This document shows positions 1 through 8,514 of a DNA stretch of 64,000 nt, one piece after another. The stretch lies in contig CBDANZ010000003.1 in the NCBI GenBank assembly GCA_965197865.1, positions 310,001 through 374,000 on the forward strand. Reading direction: 5' to 3'. Each line of letters starts with the position of its first letter. Position 1 is the stretch's first letter. The position numbers and the translations under genes were made by a program. Origin of the DNA: CBDANZ01 sp965197865 (lineage in GTDB: Bacteria; Acidobacteriota; Vicinamibacteria; Vicinamibacterales; CAVVIG01). The notes below the pieces were generated by a model, which saw only the letters and a list, made by a program, of their open reading frames with translations, ran no database searches and was not told the origin of the DNA.

Positions 1-942
1 GTGATGGCACTGGCAGACATCCGCACGCGAAACGGTGATGTCGTGTGGACACCAGGGGCCGTTGCGCTCGGGACGCGTCGGTCCGTAGATCCCAACAAGC
101 GGCGTCCCGAGGGCCGCGGCAATGTGCGTCGGCCCTGTATCGCCGGAAACCATGACGGCTGCACCCCGTACCAGGGCGACAAGGTCCGTGATCGACGTCT
201 CCGGCGACAGCAGGGCGGCGCCGTTGGCGCCCGCCACGACCTCGTCGGCAAGCTCGCGTTCGCCAGGTCCCCAGATGACCACCGACATCAGACCGTGCCG
301 CTGCCTGAGCGCCGCGGCAACTTCTGCGAGCCGCCAGGGCGGCCAGCGCTTGCTGGGCCATGCGGCGCCCGGGTTGAGCAGGGCGTAACGGCCACCGGCG
401 CGCTCCGACGTCCGATACGCCGACTTGGAGAACCCCGGGGCGAGCGGAAACTCCGGCTGTGTCACGGTGATGCCGATGCTGGGCGCGGCGAGAAGATCGA
501 GATTGACCTGAACGACATGCCGCCGATCGCCGCGATCGAACATCCCGGCGCCGCCCGAGTCGTGCACGTCGGTGTAAAAGAGGCGCGCGAGCGGCTCGCG
601 CAAGTACCGCGCCGGAAAGCCGATCACACATCGAGCCCCGGAGCTGCGGGCGATGAGCGCCGATTTGATCAACCCTTGTAGGTCGATGGCCACATCGTAG
701 CGCACGCGCCGCAGCTCGCCAACGGCGGCAACGAGCGAGGTGCCGCCCTTCGCATCCGCGCGATCGTTCACGGCGAGGCAATGGTCCACGACTGGGACAA
801 GATCGAGAACCTCGCGGTGCTTCGCGCTCACAAGCCAGTCGATTCGAGCCGTCGGAAACGCCTGCCGCAGTGCCGCAGCCACCGGGACGGCGTGCACGAT
901 GTCGCCGAGTGCGCCAAGACGAATGATGAGGAAGCGGTTCAA
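1..942 (-). CDS. waaC: Lipopolysaccharide heptosyltransferase I, 3' end cut by the window
   Basis: This is a GT9-family enzyme that transfers L-glycero-D-manno-heptose from ADP-heptose to Kdo2-lipid A on the cytoplasmic side of the inner membrane. The visible 314 codons show the N-terminal RLGALGDIVHAVPVAAAL motif, the central LNPGAAWPSKRWP acceptor/ADP-heptose loop and the GDTGPTHIAAALG C-terminal motif, so only a short C-terminus is missing. The start is a TTG at 942 whose last two bases form part of the TGA stop of the upstream rfaE2 gene, which suggests translational coupling. It is the last visible gene of a leftward core-heptose operon. The family is clear; the choice of waaC over waaF rests on the second, better waaF candidate upstream. 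Confidence 0.9.
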   Translation of the reverse strand, partial: MNRFLIIRLGALGDIVHAVPVAAALRQAFPTARIDWLVSAKHREVLDLVPVVDHCLAVNDRADAKGGTSLVAAVGELRRVRYDVAIDLQGLIKSALIARSSGARCVIGFPARYLREPLARLFYTDVHDSGGAGMFDRGDRRHVVQVNLDLLAAPSIGITVTQPEFPLAPGFSKSAYRTSERAGGRYALLNPGAAWPSKRWPPWRLAEVAAALRQRHGLMSVVIWGPGERELADEVVAGANGAALLSPETSITDLVALVRGAAVMVSGDTGPTHIAAALGTPLVGIYGPTRPERNGPWCPHDITVSRADVCQCHH

Positions 943-1412
943 GGACGTCTACAGATGCGTGCCAATATGTCGCGCGTGGCGTGGCTTTTTGGATCGCCGA
1001 CGATCGCCGTCCGGCCACCGTAGCTCTGCACGACCGCCCGTTCCGGCACCGAATCCACGGTGTAGTCGCTGCCCTTGCAGTGCACCTCTGGCCTGAGCCG
1101 CATCAGCAGCCGCTCGACCGTCGGCTCGTTGAAGATGACGACATAATCGATACCTCGGAGCGCGGCAACGATCTCCGCGCGATCAGCGGCAGGCAGAATC
1201 GGCCGTCCGCGCCCCTTGAGCGTCTCGACCGACGGGTCGTCGTTAATCGCGACGATGAGCCGGCCGGCTTCGGCGCGAGCACCCTGCAGATATCGCACGT
1301 GCCCGATATGCAGCAGATCGAAGCATCCATTGGCCAGCGCGATCATGCGCCCCTCGGCCCGGTCGCGCGCCACGGCCTCGACCAGTTCTGACTCCGACAG
1401 GATGCGTCCCAT
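939..1412 (-). CDS. rfaE2: D-glycero-beta-D-manno-heptose 1-phosphate adenylyltransferase
   Basis: The enzyme transfers AMP from ATP to heptose 1-phosphate to give ADP-heptose. The 157-residue protein is a single nucleotidyltransferase domain. Near residue 29 it has GCFDLLHIGHVRYL, containing the HxGH nucleotide-binding motif, and further on it has KGRGRPILPAADRAEIVAAL. In E. coli this activity is the C-terminal half of HldE; here it is a separate gene placed 21 bp after the kinase gene. The ATG at 1412 gives the normal domain length. Its TGA stop overlaps the TTG start of waaC. Confidence 0.93.
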   Translation of the reverse strand: MGRILSESELVEAVARDRAEGRMIALANGCFDLLHIGHVRYLQGARAEAGRLIVAINDDPSVETLKGRGRPILPAADRAEIVAALRGIDYVVIFNEPTVERLLMRLRPEVHCKGSDYTVDSVPERAVVQSYGGRTAIVGDPKSHATRDILARICRRP

Positions 1413-1433
1413 GGTCCGGGCCGGACTGCAGGA

Positions 1434-2516
1434 CTAAACTCCTGCGCTACTTCCTGGCGTCGTGTCGTGATCGCTCGCTACTGCGTCGCCGAGCTCGCGA
1501 GCCGAGATTGTCGCCGTGCCGCGCTTCATCACGACCAAACCGCCGGCATAGTTGGCCAGCCGAGTCGCCTCGTAGAACGACGCGCCGGAGGCGAGCGCGA
1601 GCCCGAACGTCGCGTTCACCGTGTCGCCGGCGCCGGTGACGTCGGCCACTTCATCGGAACCGAAAATCGGGACGTGAATCGTCGCCTGCTTCGGCTGGAA
1701 CAAGGCCATCCCGCGGCTGCCTCGCGTGACGAGCACGGCCCGCATGCCGGTCCGTCTGAGCAACGTTCGGCCCGCCCGCTCCAATGCCCTCGCATCGTCA
1801 TCAATCGGAACGCCCATGACGTGCTCGACCTCCGATTCGTTCGGCGTGCATGCAGTCAGTCCGTGGAAGTCGAGCAGGCGGTACCGGCTGTCCACGAGGA
1901 TAGGCACCTTCCGGCGGCGCGTGCGCTTCGAGAGCCTCGCGCGGATTGCGGCCGCAAGCGCCGGCGTCACGAGCCCCGATCCGTAGTCGGACAAGAGCAC
2001 GGCGTCGCACGTGTCGCACGCCGAGGCGAGCCTGGCGGCAAACGCCCGGCCGACACCGTCGGCCAGGGGCCAGCTCGTTTCGCGGTCGATCCGCACGATC
2101 TGCTGCTTGGCCGAGTGCACACCGCCTGCGAGGACCCGCGTCTTCACCGGTGTCAGATACTGCCTGGCGTGGACGACGAGACGGCGATCGACGCCTCGCG
2201 CGAAGCTCGAAGTGAGACGACGGCCTTCCGGATCGGCGCCGACAAGGCCCGCCAGAACGGCACGCCCGCCGAGGGCGGCCACATTATTGGCGGCGTTGCC
2301 CGCGCCGCCCGCCACGATCTCGGTGGTGTCATATTTCAGGATGAGGACCGGCGCCTCCCGCGAGACCCGCGAGACCTCGCCGTAGATGAATTCGTCGGCA
2401 ATGAGGTCGCCGACGACGAGCACGCGGCGGCTCGCGAACCCGTCAACAAGATCGAGAAGTCGTCGGCGGCGCTCGGCTTCGCCGGGCAGCGGATGAACGG
2501 CACGCGCGATCAGCAT
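1434..2516 (-). CDS. rfaE1: D-glycero-beta-D-manno-heptose-7-phosphate kinase
   Basis: This is a PfkB/ribokinase-family sugar kinase that phosphorylates heptose 7-phosphate at C1 in the ADP-heptose pathway. The 360-residue protein shows the N-terminal VLVVGDLIADEFIYG, the substrate loop GGAGNAANNVAALGG near residue 70 and the catalytic DVTGAGDTVNATF motif (GAGD with catalytic Asp) near residue 290. It starts at an ATG 13 bp after gmhB and ends in TAG, followed 21 bp later by rfaE2. Kinase and adenylyltransferase are separate genes here. The TAG stop shows that amber is used as a normal terminator in this genome. Confidence 0.93.
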   Translation of the reverse strand: MLIARAVHPLPGEAERRRRLLDLVDGFASRRVLVVGDLIADEFIYGEVSRVSREAPVLILKYDTTEIVAGGAGNAANNVAALGGRAVLAGLVGADPEGRRLTSSFARGVDRRLVVHARQYLTPVKTRVLAGGVHSAKQQIVRIDRETSWPLADGVGRAFAARLASACDTCDAVLLSDYGSGLVTPALAAAIRARLSKRTRRRKVPILVDSRYRLLDFHGLTACTPNESEVEHVMGVPIDDDARALERAGRTLLRRTGMRAVLVTRGSRGMALFQPKQATIHVPIFGSDEVADVTGAGDTVNATFGLALASGASFYEATRLANYAGGLVVMKRGTATISARELGDAVASDHDTTPGSSAGV

Positions 2517-2529
2517 TTCAGCTCAGCTC

Positions 2530-3111
2530 TCAGCTTTCGACCTTCAGACGTCTGAGAATCCAGCTTACCGCTTCTACCAGGTTGTTCACGACGGCGTCGG
2601 CAGCGAGGCCCTCTGGCGGCCGCCCTTCTTCCGTGAGGCCGTACCCCGTCCGCACTAGAATCCCGCGCGCGCCGACCGACCGTGCGAGCGCAATGTCGAG
2701 CCACCGGTCGCCGATCGTGAACGACTGTCGAGGATCGATCCCGAGCTCACGCGCCGCGCAATCAACGAGCCCTCGAGACGGCTTCCGGCAATCGCAGACC
2801 CGTGCGTACTCGGCGATCTTGCCGTCCGGATGATGCGGACAATAGTAATACGCGTCGATGCGCGCCCCGGCCGCCTGGAGGAGCTCGGCGATGTGGCCGT
2901 GCACCGCCTCGACGACCGACTCGGTGAAGAACCCGCGCGCCACGCCGGACTGGTTGGTGACGAGCACCACGCGCACGCCCGACTGCTGCAGCGCGCGGAC
3001 CGCGTGTGCGCTCCAAGGATACAGCGCGACACGTTGGGGGCGATCGAGGTAGCCAACCTCCTCGATGAGCGTCCCGTCGCGATCCAGAAAGACCGCTCGT
3101 CGATGGGTCAA
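2530..3111 (-). CDS. gmhB: D-glycero-beta-D-manno-heptose 1,7-bisphosphate 7-phosphatase
   Basis: This HAD-superfamily phosphatase removes the 7-phosphate of heptose 1,7-bisphosphate, between the kinase and adenylyltransferase steps encoded next to it. The 193-residue protein opens with AVFLDRDGTLIEEVGYL, the DxD nucleophile motif. It has VTNQSGVARG in the middle, then a Zn-binding CPHH...CDCRKPSRG segment typical of GmhB, and IGDRWLDIALA as the distal acidic motif. The TTG start at 3111 shares bases with the TGA stop of waaF, so the two are probably translationally coupled. Confidence 0.93.
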   Translation of the reverse strand: MTHRRAVFLDRDGTLIEEVGYLDRPQRVALYPWSAHAVRALQQSGVRVVLVTNQSGVARGFFTESVVEAVHGHIAELLQAAGARIDAYYYCPHHPDGKIAEYARVCDCRKPSRGLVDCAARELGIDPRQSFTIGDRWLDIALARSVGARGILVRTGYGLTEEGRPPEGLAADAVVNNLVEAVSWILRRLKVES

Positions 3112-4088
3112 CGTGATGGCCTCGCTGCCGCCAGCACGGCTTCAACCGTGATTCTTCGCATGCAGCGGTGATCGAGCAGGCACTCGCGCTGCATGCACGG
3201 GCGGCACCAGACGTCGTGAATGAGCACCGCCGGCTCGACCTTTCCTAGGGGACGCGTGGCCCGTTCGTCGGTCGGTCCAAACATCGCCGTCACGCGCAGG
3301 CCGAGCGCTGCGCCGTAGTGCGCCGCGCCGGAGTCGTTCGACACGAGGCCCCGGCAGTTCGCGAGAACGCCTGCCAGTGTTGGTAGGTCCGAACGTCCGA
3401 TCAGGTTGATGGAAACGGGGGAATTGACCTCGTCGCCGACCATCTGGTCGCCGGCACCTCCAACCAGAACGCTGGCGATCCCCTCGCGCGCAAGCGCCTC
3501 AGCCAGCGCGCGGAACGACCCGGCCGGCCAGCGCTTCGCGCCTCCGTACGCAGCCCCCGGGGCGAGCGCCACGAGTGGCGTCCGGCGGTCCCAACCGGCG
3601 GCCACTAGGATTTCGGCGCCCGACCGACGGTGCGATTCCGGAACTTCCAGGCACGGCTCAAGCGGTCCACGTGCGAATCCGAGCGTCTGCGTCAGATGTT
3701 GATAATACGCCGCCTGGTGCACGCCCCTTGGCGTCGGGATCGCGCGGGTGAGCAGCGGTCCCCGCCAAGCGGTGCGATAGCCCCACCGTTCGCGAATGCC
3801 GGCACGCCACGCCGTCAGCGCCGTCGGAAACGAGTTGGGCAGGAGAAGCGCGGCATCGTATGAACGATCGCGTAGATCGATGGCGAAATCGCGCGTGAGC
3901 GTGCCACGATGGCGCAACACGACGATCTCTCCTATTCTCTCGACCAGTGTGAACAGCGGCGCCACCGACGGCCGCGCCGCCACGTCGATCGTCACGCCGG
4001 AGGCCCCTCGGCGCACATCGGCGATCGCGGGCAGCGCCATCACCGCGTCACCTAGCCAGTTCGGCGCGATAATCAGCAGCCGCTTCAC
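3108..4088 (-). CDS. waaF: Lipopolysaccharide heptosyltransferase II
   Basis: This GT9-family enzyme adds the second heptose of the LPS inner core. From the GTG at 4088 the protein is 326 residues and starts with the family-typical VKRLLIIAPNWLGDAVMALPA. It carries LAPGAAYGGAKRWP in the middle and LVSNDSGAAHYGAALGL near the C-terminus. An ATG at 4124 and a much longer open frame up to 4412 exist, but the extension overlaps the divergent glycosyltransferase gene and does not resemble the family. It is the first gene of the leftward heptose operon. A divergent promoter would have to lie within or just around the 34 bp before the next gene. Confidence 0.9.
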   Translation of the reverse strand: MKRLLIIAPNWLGDAVMALPAIADVRRGASGVTIDVAARPSVAPLFTLVERIGEIVVLRHRGTLTRDFAIDLRDRSYDAALLLPNSFPTALTAWRAGIRERWGYRTAWRGPLLTRAIPTPRGVHQAAYYQHLTQTLGFARGPLEPCLEVPESHRRSGAEILVAAGWDRRTPLVALAPGAAYGGAKRWPAGSFRALAEALAREGIASVLVGGAGDQMVGDEVNSPVSINLIGRSDLPTLAGVLANCRGLVSNDSGAAHYGAALGLRVTAMFGPTDERATRPLGKVEPAVLIHDVWCRPCMQRECLLDHRCMRRITVEAVLAAARPSR

Positions 4089-4122
4089 AGTCGCCGCCGC
4101 GTATGGTACGTTTTCGAACTCC

Positions 4123-4839
4123 ATGAAATCAGACGGCCCCGGCCGTACAGTCCCCGCCGATCCGCTGCTATCGGTGGTGATGCCAGTGTTCAACGAGCGT
4201 ACCACGATCGAACAGATCATTCGGCGGGTCCTGGCGGTTCCGCTGCGGATCGAGCTCATCGTCGTCGACGACGGATCGACCGACGGCACCAGCGAGATCC
4301 TCGACGCTCTGCAGCGCCCGCACGGCTTCACGCTACTGCGACAGGCCAACGCGGGCAAGGGCGCCGCGCTGCGCCGCGGGTTTGCGGCGGTGACCGGCGA
4401 CCTCGTCGTCATTCAGGATGCCGATCTTGAATACTCGCCCGGAGAGTTTCCAGAGCTGATCGATCTGATACGCTGCGGCCAGGCCGATGTCGTGTACGGC
4501 TCGCGGTTCCTCGGCCGTCATCGCGTGTTTCTCTTCACGCATTACCTCGGCAACCGGCTCCTAACGGTCGCCACCAACGTCTTGTACAACACGATGCTGA
4601 CCGACATGGAAACCTGCTACAAGGCGATGAGGGTCGATGTGCTGCGCTCGATGACACTCGAGTCGAACGGCTTCGGGATCGAACCCGAGCTCACGGCCAA
4701 GATCTTCAAGCGCGGATACCGTGTGTACGAGATCCCGATCACTTACGCCGGGCGCGGCTACGACGAGGGCAAGAAGATCACCTGGGTCGCGGGTGTTGTC
4801 GCGTTGTGGGTGCTTCTCAAGTATCGCTTCGTTGACTGA
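4123..4839 (+). CDS. Family 2 glycosyltransferase, DPM1/ArnC-like
   Basis: This is a GT-A fold sugar transferase of the dolichyl-phosphate mannose synthase type, which usually charges a polyprenyl phosphate with a sugar from an NDP donor. The 238-residue protein has LSVVMPVFNERTTIEQII, LIVVDDGSTDGT for nucleotide binding, IQDADLEYSP with the metal-binding DAD triad, and VYGSRFLG. No C-terminal membrane segments are visible, so it is likely cytosolic or peripheral. The ATG at 4123 was chosen because the family core starts about 18 residues later; an open frame extends upstream over waaF but is not family-like. Its stop overlaps the nadE start (TGATG). The acceptor is unknown. Confidence 0.85.
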   Translation: MKSDGPGRTVPADPLLSVVMPVFNERTTIEQIIRRVLAVPLRIELIVVDDGSTDGTSEILDALQRPHGFTLLRQANAGKGAALRRGFAAVTGDLVVIQDADLEYSPGEFPELIDLIRCGQADVVYGSRFLGRHRVFLFTHYLGNRLLTVATNVLYNTMLTDMETCYKAMRVDVLRSMTLESNGFGIEPELTAKIFKRGYRVYEIPITYAGRGYDEGKKITWVAGVVALWVLLKYRFVD

Positions 4840-6485
4840 TGAAGATTGCACTGCTGCAGATCAATCCGACCGTCGGCGATCTTACGGGCAACGCGCGGCT
4901 GATTGCCGAGGCGGCCCGCAAGGCGGCTGCGCGCGGCGTCGACCTAGCCGTCACGCCGGAGCTCGCGCTCGTCGGGTACCTTCCGCGCGACCTGCTGCTC
5001 AGTACCGGCTTCGTGCAGCGAAGCTGGGACGAGCTGCACAAGCTCGCCGTGGCGCTCGGCGACGGTCCGCCGACGCTCATCGGCCTCCCCGAACCGAACC
5101 CCTCGGACCAGGGGCGTCCGCTCTTTAACACCGCGGCATTCGTGCGGGGTGGCCGCGTCGAGCAACGGTTTCACAAGTCGCTTCTGCCCACCTACGACGT
5201 CTTCGACGAGGACCGGTACTTCGAGCCGTTCCAAGGCGTGCAGCTTCTCGAGATCTCGGGCCGGCAGCTCGGCATCAGCATCTGCGAAGACATCTGGAAC
5301 GACCGCGATTTCTGGAAGCGCCGCCGGTACCATCACGATCCGGTCGAAGAGCTGGTCCGCGCCGGCGCGCAGGCCATCATCAACCTCTCGGCATCCCCGT
5401 TCGCTGCCGGCAAGTATGGCCTGCGCGAGAAGATGCTGGGCAGCCTGGCGCACAAATGCCGGTCAGTGGTGGCTTACGTCAACCAGTGGGGCGGCAACGA
5501 CGATCTCGTCTTCGACGGCCGGAGCTCGGTCTTTAATGCCGACGGCGTTCCGATTGCCAGGGGCCGCTCCTTCGCCGCCGACGTCGTCGTTTGCGACATC
5601 GACGAAGGCCGCCCGATCGCGCCGGCCTCCGACGTGATGGCCGAGTCCGAAATCTGGCACGCACTCGTGCTCGGCACGGGCGACTACGCGCGCAAGTGCG
5701 GCTTTGAGCGTGCTGTGTTCGGCTTGTCTGGAGGTATCGACTCGGCACTCACAGCGGCGATTGCCGTCGAAGCGCTCGGACCCAACTGCGTGCTCGGCGC
5801 GCTGATGCCGTCGCCGTTCTCGAGCCGTAGCAGTGTGGACGATTCGATCGAGCTTGCCGCGAAGCTCGGCATCAAAACCCTGACCCTGCCAATCGACGAT
5901 GCGATGGTGGCAATGGAGCGGACGCTTCGCCCGGCATTTTCCGACGCCGTGCGCGACGTGACCGAGGAGAACATCCAGGCAAGAATCCGCGGTAATCTCC
6001 TGATGGCCCTGTCGAACAAGCACTCGGCGCTGCTCTTAACGACTGGCAACAAGTCGGAGCTCGCCGTCGGGTATTGCACGCTGTACGGCGACATGTCAGG
6101 CGGCCTGGCCGTCATCGCCGACGTGCCCAAGACGATGGTGTACCGGGTTGCGCGGTGGTTGAACCAGTCGTCTTCGAGGCCCGTGATCCCCGGGTCGATT
6201 CTGACCAAGGCACCCTCGGCCGAGCTGAAGCCGAACCAGACCGATCAGGACGTGCTGCCACCCTACGATGTTCTCGACGAGATCCTACAGCGGCGTATTG
6301 AGCGCCACGAGGCGGCAGGTGCGATCATCGCCGCCGGCTTCGACCCGGAGGTCGTTCACCGCGTGGTGCGGATGGTCGGTGCCGCCGAGTTCAAGCGCAA
6401 ACAGGCGGCGCCGGGACTGAAGGTCACCGATCGCGCTTTTGGCACGGGGTGGCGGATGCCAATCGCCGCCACGCGGGACGGCTGA
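4839..6485 (+). CDS. nadE: Glutamine-dependent NAD+ synthetase
   Basis: The enzyme makes NAD+ from deamido-NAD+, ATP and glutamine, the last step of NAD synthesis. The 548-residue protein has two domains. The N-terminal nitrilase-type glutaminase spans about residues 1-260, with catalytic Glu in TPELALVGY, Lys in FHKSLLPTYD and Cys in ISICEDIWND. The C-terminal synthetase has the pyrophosphatase loop FGLSGGIDSALTAAI near residue 300, LTTGNKSELAVGYCTLYGDM and KAPSAELKPNQTDQD. The length fits bacterial glutamine-dependent NadE. The ATG overlaps the stop of the upstream glycosyltransferase by one base. Confidence 0.96.
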   Translation: MKIALLQINPTVGDLTGNARLIAEAARKAAARGVDLAVTPELALVGYLPRDLLLSTGFVQRSWDELHKLAVALGDGPPTLIGLPEPNPSDQGRPLFNTAAFVRGGRVEQRFHKSLLPTYDVFDEDRYFEPFQGVQLLEISGRQLGISICEDIWNDRDFWKRRRYHHDPVEELVRAGAQAIINLSASPFAAGKYGLREKMLGSLAHKCRSVVAYVNQWGGNDDLVFDGRSSVFNADGVPIARGRSFAADVVVCDIDEGRPIAPASDVMAESEIWHALVLGTGDYARKCGFERAVFGLSGGIDSALTAAIAVEALGPNCVLGALMPSPFSSRSSVDDSIELAAKLGIKTLTLPIDDAMVAMERTLRPAFSDAVRDVTEENIQARIRGNLLMALSNKHSALLLTTGNKSELAVGYCTLYGDMSGGLAVIADVPKTMVYRVARWLNQSSSRPVIPGSILTKAPSAELKPNQTDQDVLPPYDVLDEILQRRIERHEAAGAIIAAGFDPEVVHRVVRMVGAAEFKRKQAAPGLKVTDRAFGTGWRMPIAATRDG

Positions 6486-6505
6486 ACGAAGTCGCCAGTC
6501 ACAAG

Positions 6506-7444
6506 TCAGATCTCGTCGGAAGGTGCGTCGGGCTCGGTTGCCGGAAACATGTTCCGTTCGGGTTCGCCCGCCTGGCCGCTCTCGCGCCACCGGCGGTGCA
6601 TCCACAGCCACAATTCCGGATTGCGTCGGACGTACATCTCAAGGACGTCGGTGCAGCGCTGTGTGAACTCCTGGATGGCGTTGGTGGTATCAGTCGACGG
6701 CGGCTCGACGGGATGCTCGTAAACCATGCGGTAGCGACCGCCGCCGAGCGGCAGCGCAAACAGCGGGACCACGCGCGCACCGGTCCTAAGCGCCAGCGCG
6801 GCAACAGCGGAAGTCGTCGCGGCCGGTCGGCTGAAAAAATCCACGTAGATGGCGTCGCGCGCCTGGATGTGCTGATCGATGAGGATGCCGACACCCTGCC
6901 CGGCTTGGAGGCACCGCATCACGCGGCGCATCGCGCCCCGTCGGTAGATGACGCTGTTACCCGTGCCCGTCCGCATTCGCTCCAGCAGTGCGTTGAGCGC
7001 GCGGTTGTCGAGTGCGCGCGCCAGGACCGCCATCGGCGGGAGTCGAAGCGCGTGCACCATCGCCTGCAGCTCCCAGAAACCGAAATGGCCGGTAACGAAC
7101 ACGACGCCCTTCCCCTGCGCGTACGCCGAGCGCACCCGCGCTTCGCCCTCGAATTCGACCCGGGCGAGCATCTGGTCTGGCGTGAGCGTGCTGAACTTTA
7201 ACAGCTCGAACGCCAGCCGGCCGAAATGCGCGAACGCGGCGCGAACGATTTGACGCTGCTCCCCGCGGGAGCGCGTGGGAAAGGCCGCCTTGACGTTCCG
7301 CCCGGCAATGCGGCGGTGCGCCCGGTCGAACCCGTAAAAGGCGAGCCCGACGAGCGCGCCCGACCGCTCGACAAGCGCGGCCGGCATCATCCGCACCAGC
7401 GCGATCAGCGTCTTCACGACTAGGTATTCGAGGCGGTGCCTCAT
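6506..7444 (-). CDS. Lipid A biosynthesis acyltransferase, LpxL/HtrB family
   Basis: The protein is predicted to add a secondary acyl chain to Kdo-lipid A at the inner membrane. From the ATG at 7444 it has 312 residues: a hydrophobic N-terminus (YLVVKTLIALVRMMPAALVE), then the HX4E catalytic motif as GHFGFWE near residue 130, and LIDQH followed by FFSRPAATT. The open frame extends further upstream over lpxK in another reading frame, and that part is not family-like. The start forms an ATGA overlap with the lpxK stop. The gene ends 20 bp from the convergent nadE stop. The acyl chain and position cannot be told from sequence. Confidence 0.88.
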   Translation of the reverse strand: MRHRLEYLVVKTLIALVRMMPAALVERSGALVGLAFYGFDRAHRRIAGRNVKAAFPTRSRGEQRQIVRAAFAHFGRLAFELLKFSTLTPDQMLARVEFEGEARVRSAYAQGKGVVFVTGHFGFWELQAMVHALRLPPMAVLARALDNRALNALLERMRTGTGNSVIYRRGAMRRVMRCLQAGQGVGILIDQHIQARDAIYVDFFSRPAATTSAVAALALRTGARVVPLFALPLGGGRYRMVYEHPVEPPSTDTTNAIQEFTQRCTDVLEMYVRRNPELWLWMHRRWRESGQAGEPERNMFPATEPDAPSDEI

Positions 7445-8514
7445 CGGGGGTCCTGGGTGCCAGGTGCTAAGTGCTGAGTGCTGGGTGCTGCGCGCCGGGT
7501 GCTGCGTACTGGGCGGGAGGCGTGCAGGCGTGCGATCAGCCAGTCGGCGAACTCCGGCGGCTCGATCGCCACCGACAGCGGCACGACCGCCAGAGGCAGA
7601 TCCTTCAAGGTGCGGGCCGCAAGCCGTACGCCGTCCTTCTGGGTCGTCAGCACGACACCGGCGGATCGGTCGCGGGCCGCGCGCGCGATTCGCTCCACGT
7701 CGGCGTCCGTATATGGGTGGTGATCGGGGAACGCCATCGTACCTGCCACACGCCATCCGACAGTTGCCAGGTCGGCGAAAAATCGTTCCGGGCGCGCGAC
7801 GGCCGCCGCCGCAAACACAGCGTCGTTCACGTGATCCCCGAGGGGCTCGCCCGTCCCGACCCAGCGCGGCGTCCCGAGCTCTCGCCGAACGCGAAACGCG
7901 GTGAAGACTCCGAGCCCGCGCTTCAGCCGTTCAACCGCTCCAGGGTCAGCGTCTGTCACCAGGAGAGCATTGGCGACCGCCGCCGCTCCGAGAGGCTCGC
8001 GCAACCGGCCCGCCGGGAGAACTCGATCGGCCAGATCGTCCTGACTGACGAGCAGTAAATCGAGATCGCGCGCGAGTGCGAGATGCTGAAATCCATCGTC
8101 GAGCAGGTGGACGGTTGCGCCCAGCCGCTGCTCGGCTAGACGGCCCGAGAGGTATCGGTCGGAGCCGACCAGGACGGGCACACCCGGCAGGGCGTGGGCG
8201 AGCATCAACGGCTCGTCTCCGGCGCTATCGACGCCGGCGAGGACTCTCACGCCGTCGGAGACGATCGTCACGCCGTCGACGGGCGCCTCGCGCCGGTAGC
8301 CGCGGGTGAGAATCGCCGGACGCTCGCCTCGGGCAAGGAGCAGCCGCGCGAGATATTCGACGACAGGCGTCTTTCCGCTGCCGCCGGCGCGCAGGTTGCC
8401 AACGCTCACGACCGTCCGAGCCAGACGCCAGCGCCGCGCCGGATCGTGTGCGTACCACCGCCGCCGCCAACTGGCGGCCGCGCCGTAGACCACGCTCGTG
8501 AGGTTCAGGATCAA
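7441..8514 (-). CDS. lpxK: Tetraacyldisaccharide 4'-kinase
   Basis: LpxK phosphorylates the 4' position of the tetraacyldisaccharide lipid A precursor at the inner membrane. The 357-residue protein has VSVGNLRAGGSGKTPVVEYLARLL near residue 37 (Walker A, GSGKT), ILTRGYRRE, and LLDDGFQHLALARDLDLLL in the middle, all family hallmarks. It starts at a TTG (8514) overlapping the TGA stop of waaA. The last 20-25 residues come from a simple DNA repeat and lengthen the protein beyond the usual ~330 residues. Confidence 0.93.
   Translation of the reverse strand: MILNLTSVVYGAAASWRRRWYAHDPARRWRLARTVVSVGNLRAGGSGKTPVVEYLARLLLARGERPAILTRGYRREAPVDGVTIVSDGVRVLAGVDSAGDEPLMLAHALPGVPVLVGSDRYLSGRLAEQRLGATVHLLDDGFQHLALARDLDLLLVSQDDLADRVLPAGRLREPLGAAAVANALLVTDADPGAVERLKRGLGVFTAFRVRRELGTPRWVGTGEPLGDHVNDAVFAAAAVARPERFFADLATVGWRVAGTMAFPDHHPYTDADVERIARAARDRSAGVVLTTQKDGVRLAARTLKDLPLAVVPLSVAIEPPEFADWLIARLHASRPVRSTRRAAPSTQHLAPGTQDPR
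7450..7513. repeat. Degenerate tandem GTGCTG-type repeat in the 3' end of lpxK
   Basis: About nine imperfect copies of a 7-8 bp unit, GGTGCTG / AGTGCTG on the plus strand, run head to tail here. They encode a low-complexity tail (STRRAAPSTQH...) at the LpxK C-terminus. The tract looks like a slippage-prone simple repeat rather than part of the enzyme fold. It ends just before the ATGA junction with the acyltransferase gene. Confidence 0.65.

Noticed and set aside
1..681. A plus-strand open frame of 226 codons at the window start
   Set aside because: It is the antisense shadow of waaC, whose motifs are unmistakable on the minus strand.
3796..4122. A 109-codon upstream extension of the family 2 glycosyltransferase
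   Set aside because: It overlaps waaF in antisense and is unlike the family; the ATG at 4123 gives the normal start.
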